Positions 4,673 through 6,880 of a stretch of 6,880 bases of DNA are shown here, in pieces. The stretch is taken from NCBI GenBank assembly GCA_002311335.1, contig DBZX01000007.1:1-6880 (forward strand). The letters run 5' to 3'. Numbering within the stretch: position 1 is the stretch's first letter; the number at the start of each line of letters is the position of its first letter. The stretch is from a bacterium UBP10_UBA1149 (GTDB lineage Bacteria > Desulfobacterota > Binatia > UBA1149). The translations under genes were made by a program, and so were the position numbers. The notes beneath the pieces are model-generated. The model did not search any database and was not told the DNA's origin. It saw only the letters and a program-made list of their open reading frames with translations.

Positions 4673-6829
4673 TCAGTCGTAGGTACGCTCAGGGAGTGAG
4701 TCCAGGAGCACGCGGCCGGCACCGGGCAGGCCGCTTGCGTTGTTTACCGAGACCGACGAGGCCGGTGGCACGCAGAAGGTGGTAGCCAGCAGCGCGTTGT
4801 CGGGGTCGGCTTCGCCGTTGAGCACGATGGGATCGAGGAAACAGCTGCGGTCTTCGGTCAACGTGCAGTTGCCGCAATCGCCGTCAGGGCACACCGGGTC
4901 CAAGGAGGAGCAGTCAAAGTCGGTCGAGCAACCAATGTAGCCGTCGCCGTTAGCCTTGAGCGCGCCGTCGCAGTTGGTCACCGAGGGGCCCGCCAGGCAG
5001 ATGCCCATGCCGGGGTTAGCCGGATCGGGTGAGCACAGGGAATCGGCGCAGCCGTTGGGCTTGCGCGCCGTGCCCTGGCCGAACGATGTGCAGGTTCCCA
5101 ACGCTGCATCGCTGCACTCTGTGTTGTTGCGGCAGGGGAATGTGCCGTCACCCGAGCACACCCCGCAGGCGCACTGGTACGCGTTGAGCGGTGCTTCGCA
5201 GGTGTTCTCGTAGTTCATGGTTGCGGCGCCCGTGGTAGCCTCCAGGTTTATGATCAGTCCCTGGCCCGTTATGTCGGCAAGCGGGTCAGGCGGGCAGTCG
5301 ATGCTGACCACTCCGAAGGTTGCGTCTTCACCGTGGGCGTCGCAGCTCAGGCCGTCGCCTGGTCCACCCGAGCAGGTGCCGTCCTTCACGCCGTCGTCAA
5401 AGGTCACGTCGCCCACGCAGATGGGGCAGGGTTGGGTGACGGTAATACCGGTGAACACGCTGCTGCGAAGCGTGATCGATATGTTGGCAGATCCTGATTC
5501 GTTGTTCACCGTGCCGCTGTAATCGCTGGCTAGCCTGCTGACCACGCAGACCGGCACGCTGCCGGCCGAGAGCGGCAAGGGGGGGCTGAGTATTACGTCG
5601 CAGTTTCCCACGCCCGGGCAGGCCGGATCGATAGCGTCGCAGAAGCCCGAACCCGGACACGCCACGTCTAACCCGAACCCGTTCGAGCAGGAGATGAGGG
5701 AGTCGTCGGCGCATTGTCCGGTGGTTATCGTGCAGACCTGCTTTCGGTCGGCGCGGCAGCGCAGGTTGTAGGCGGCATCGCCCGTTCTCTTGGCGCCGGT
5801 GACGGTGCAGTCCCCGCAGGGCGGGCTGGCGCCCACTCCGCAATCAACGTTGATCCTGGTCTTGTAGCCGTGCGGAAGATCAGCCGAGTGGCCCACGCCG
5901 GTCCAGCCGGTCTTGAGCGAGCTGCGGCCTATGGTGCCGTCCGGCGCTACGCCGGCGAGCAAGGTAGTGTCAACGCCGGTGGGGCAGATGGTAGCAGCAA
6001 GAGCGTAAGAAGCCGCAAAGAGTTCATCGCCCATAGCGTTGGACTCGCTCTCGAGGCAGGTTTTGAGGTTGGCCAGCGAGTCGGTGGCGCAGGAAGCTAC
6101 GTTCAGCAGGTCGGCGGCCGGGCATTTCTTGTCGAGGCCGGCCACAGCCTTGGCCAGCGCCTTGGCTATCTTGCCCTTGGCGTCGCTGGTCGAGCAGGTA
6201 GTCGTGTCGCCGTCGCCGATCTTGTCGGCACCTTTCTGGCAACCGGTGCGGTCTTTTACCATGGTGGCCACAAGCTTGCCGTAACCCTTGGCTACAGCAG
6301 ATGCGCAGCCGGAGTCGCTTGGGGAGGAAAAATTAAGCGGGTCGGGGCTGCCCAGGACTTGGGTGTTATAGCCTTCCGAAACGTCGCCGCCCAGGCAGGC
6401 GAGGCAGGAGCCCAGGTCGGTAATATCTGCAAGGGGGTTGGACAGAGCGAGGTCGGTGCCGCAGGGCTCGGGGCAGGACAGGTAACTTTCTACGAAGTCT
6501 CCACTTATAGCCTTGTCACCGCTCTCGAGACACTTCTTGGCAACGCCGGCCGTGAGCTTGGCCGCTGCCTTTGCCACCTTGCCCTTGACGTCGGCCGCGA
6601 CGAGGTCGTTGCAGTCGGTCATGAAGCCGATCTTACCCTTGTTACGGCTCTTGTGGCAGCCGGCTATGGTCTTGTTGGCCGTGGCCGCCAGTTTGCCGAA
6701 TCCCTTGGCTATCGTTTGGCGGCAGCCCTGGTCGGCCTTACTCAGCGCGGCGTCGGCCTGCTGGGCTCCCGCAAGTAGAAATAAAGCCGAAATGGCGACC
6801 AGCGCCGTCGTGGTAGTAAACTTTTTCAT
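4673..6829 (-). CDS. Large secreted cysteine-rich repeat protein (718 aa), paralog of the adjacent gene
   Basis: No named family is recognised, but the architecture is that of the 948-residue neighbour. Residues 1-27 are a signal peptide (MKK start, hydrophobic core, ADA before cleavage). Two four-cysteine repeats lie at C36-C100 and C175-C236, with clear sequence identity to each other (KGFGKL/KGYGKL; KGKVAKAAAK/KGKIAKALAK; final KKC). GWTGVGH (308-314) and RINVDC (325-330) mark the next shared module. Then come PVCV (426-429), SGT (438-440), CPIC (468-471) and DCPP (511-514). Two C-x5-C-xn-C motifs begin at 566 and 634. The end has CFLDP (663-667), SVN (694-696) and GLPGAGR (700-706). It has about 50 cysteines (7%), with no CxxCH, anchor or catalytic motif. 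It lacks the GEECDG module and four of the six short cysteine motifs of the neighbour, which accounts for much of the 230-residue size difference. AGGAG lies seven bases before the ATG (6841-6837). The promoter appears to lie beyond the right edge. Function is unknown; a structural or surface role is inference. Confidence 0.9.
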   Translation of the reverse strand: MKKFTTTTALVAISALFLLAGAQQADAALSKADQGCRQTIAKGFGKLAATANKTIAGCHKSRNKGKIGFMTDCNDLVAADVKGKVAKAAAKLTAGVAKKCLESGDKAISGDFVESYLSCPEPCGTDLALSNPLADITDLGSCLACLGGDVSEGYNTQVLGSPDPLNFSSPSDSGCASAVAKGYGKLVATMVKDRTGCQKGADKIGDGDTTTCSTSDAKGKIAKALAKAVAGLDKKCPAADLLNVASCATDSLANLKTCLESESNAMGDELFAASYALAATICPTGVDTTLLAGVAPDGTIGRSSLKTGWTGVGHSADLPHGYKTRINVDCGVGASPPCGDCTVTGAKRTGDAAYNLRCRADRKQVCTITTGQCADDSLISCSNGFGLDVACPGSGFCDAIDPACPGVGNCDVILSPPLPLSAGSVPVCVVSRLASDYSGTVNNESGSANISITLRSSVFTGITVTQPCPICVGDVTFDDGVKDGTCSGGPGDGLSCDAHGEDATFGVVSIDCPPDPLADITGQGLIINLEATTGAATMNYENTCEAPLNAYQCACGVCSGDGTFPCRNNTECSDAALGTCTSFGQGTARKPNGCADSLCSPDPANPGMGICLAGPSVTNCDGALKANGDGYIGCSTDFDCSSLDPVCPDGDCGNCTLTEDRSCFLDPIVLNGEADPDNALLATTFCVPPASSVSVNNASGLPGAGRVLLDSLPERTYD
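6122..6307 (-). repeat. Second four-cysteine Lys/Ala repeat of the 718-residue protein
   Basis: Residues 175-236 have cysteines at 175, 197, 212 and 236. The first two spacings (22 and 15 residues) are identical to those of the first repeat in this protein. The underlying DNA is also visibly similar between the copies, for example around 6128-6187 and 6536-6597, which supports an internal duplication rather than convergence. Confidence 0.8.
6530..6724 (-). repeat. First four-cysteine Lys/Ala repeat of the 718-residue protein
   Basis: Residues 36-100 have cysteines at 36, 58, 73 and 100. The copy contains AKGFGKLAAT (41-50), DVKGKVAKAAAK (80-91) and ends AGVAKKC (94-100). The alternation of small and basic residues suggests amphipathic, positively charged helices. 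Confidence 0.8.
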
Positions 6830-6880
6830 CCTGTATCTCCTTTGTTGACCAAGCGCCCTGCAGTCAGCTGCGTACCGGCG

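Noticed and set aside
5714..6778. A 354-codon open frame on the plus strand, antisense to the 718-residue gene
   Set aside because: It lies wholly within the opposite strand of a gene with signal peptide, repeats and paralog support. Its Ala/Gly/Val-rich product mirrors the Ala/Lys/Gly repeats, as expected from GC-rich antisense sequence, and it has no convincing ribosome binding site.
1573..6829. Multiheme cytochrome interpretation of the cysteine-rich genes
   Set aside because: No CxxCH motif was found in either protein; CPTC and CPIC are not followed by His, and C58-H59 of the 718-residue protein lacks the partner cysteine.
1..6880. CRISPR array, tRNA/rRNA, insertion sequence, toxin-antitoxin or defence genes
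   Set aside because: No regularly spaced direct repeats, RNA gene signatures, transposase motifs or terminal inverted repeats, and no small gene pairs were seen on either strand.

Overview
The window is GC-rich bacterial DNA with compact genes, ATG starts, strong AGGAG-type ribosome binding sites and clear intrinsic terminators. It looks like an uncultured deltaproteobacterium-like lineage (in the broad sense of Myxococcota, Desulfobacterota or Binatota). The basis is the very large, secreted, cysteine-rich proteins carrying C-x5-C-xn-C motifs and a GEECDG-type module, plus a putative lipoprotein followed by a poly-threonine linker; such proteins are common in those groups. This placement is inference; no rRNA or housekeeping marker is present.

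Layout, left to right: (1) the first 43 codons of a minus-strand putative lipoprotein gene running off the left edge (1-129); (2) a 243-base divergent control region (130-372) holding a candidate minus-strand promoter, two palindromes and one long hairpin; (3) a plus-strand gene (373-1434) for a secreted protein with a stand-alone PDZ domain; (4) a convergent gap (1435-1572) holding the terminator of the next gene; (5) a minus-strand gene (1573-4419) for a 948-residue secreted protein with about 78 cysteines; (6) a 253-base gap (4420-4672) holding the terminator of the gene on the right, and a promoter and structured leader for the gene on the left; (7) a minus-strand gene (4673-6829) for a 718-residue secreted protein with about 50 cysteines; (8) 51 bases of upstream leader.

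The main content is the two large minus-strand genes. They are diverged tandem paralogs with the same architecture: signal peptide, two lysine/alanine-rich four-cysteine repeats, a GWxGxxH...RINxDC module, a PVCV...CPxC...DCPP module, a cysteine-rich C-terminal part, and a closing CF...VN...GR segment. A terminator and a candidate promoter lie between them, so they are probably transcribed separately. All four gene products carry export signals, so the locus is devoted to the cell envelope or extracellular space. No enzyme, catalytic motif, mobile element, CRISPR array or RNA gene was recognised, and the biochemical role of the paralog pair is unknown.
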